Of a stretch of DNA of 64,000 nucleotides, positions 63,965 through 64,000 are shown one piece after another. The notes under the pieces are model-generated. The model saw only the letters and a program-made list of their open reading frames with translations, was not told where the DNA came from and searched no databases. Made by a program: the position numbers and the translations under genes. Every line of letters begins with the position of its first letter. The stretch's first letter is position 1. The DNA is from Aldrovandia affinis (lineage: Eukaryota; Chordata; Actinopteri; Notacanthiformes; Halosauridae): NCBI GenBank assembly GCA_029706075.1, contig JAINUG010000052.1, positions 4,963,998-5,027,997 of the forward strand, in the 5' to 3' direction.

Positions 63965-64000
63965 CTGCAGGGCAGAGGAAAGAGGGAGAGAGAGAGAGAG

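Overview
The window is vertebrate genomic DNA, almost certainly from a ray-finned fish. Its genes are split into short exons with GT-AG introns. It holds tRNA-derived SINEs, L2-, L1- and I-like LINEs, Tc1 and Harbinger fragments, and long CA/GA/CT microsatellites. No prokaryotic gene, CRISPR array or virus-like element was recognised.

Four genes were found, all on the minus strand, in the order known from the human 13q13 BRCA2 neighbourhood. From left to right: (1) the 5' end of pds5b (cohesin regulator), with exon 3 cut by the window start, the first coding exon at 1535-1661 and a probable promoter/exon 1 near 20.1-20.4 kb; (2) n4bp2l2, a complete gene with P-loop kinase exons at 25.6-29.5 kb and a leader exon near 30.5 kb; (3) brca2, complete from its stop at 38151 to its start at 57244, with 25 coding exons placed, whose lengths and phases match human exons closely (12, 13, 16, 17, 19 and 24 are identical in length); (4) the last two exons of a gene that by position and orientation is probably fry (furry), at 62188-63964. 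ZAR1L and N4BP2L1, which occupy the same intervals in mammals, were not seen.

The spaces between genes and the introns are full of transposon remains. Three SINE families recur. Two of them end in the same short tail as the L2 LINEs at 31.9-33.1 and 58.2-59.3 kb, so those LINEs probably supplied their reverse transcriptase. An L1-type LINE (33.5-35.6 kb), an RNase H-like retroelement piece (36.8-37.1 kb), two Tc1 fragments and a Harbinger piece make up most of the rest.

The main points of interest are in brca2. Exon 11 carries about twelve BRC-like RAD51-binding repeats (mammals have eight), partly arranged as a duplicated two-repeat unit. It also contains two mutually compensating frame breaks at homopolymers. 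Exon 15 appears shortened beside a SINE, and exon 19 ends at a GC donor. Other points are the tandem duplications right next to the P-loop of n4bp2l2, a nearly perfect 62-bp inverted repeat just upstream of the last fry acceptor, and clusters of GCTAGC/TTAGC words in the first intron behind all three promoters.
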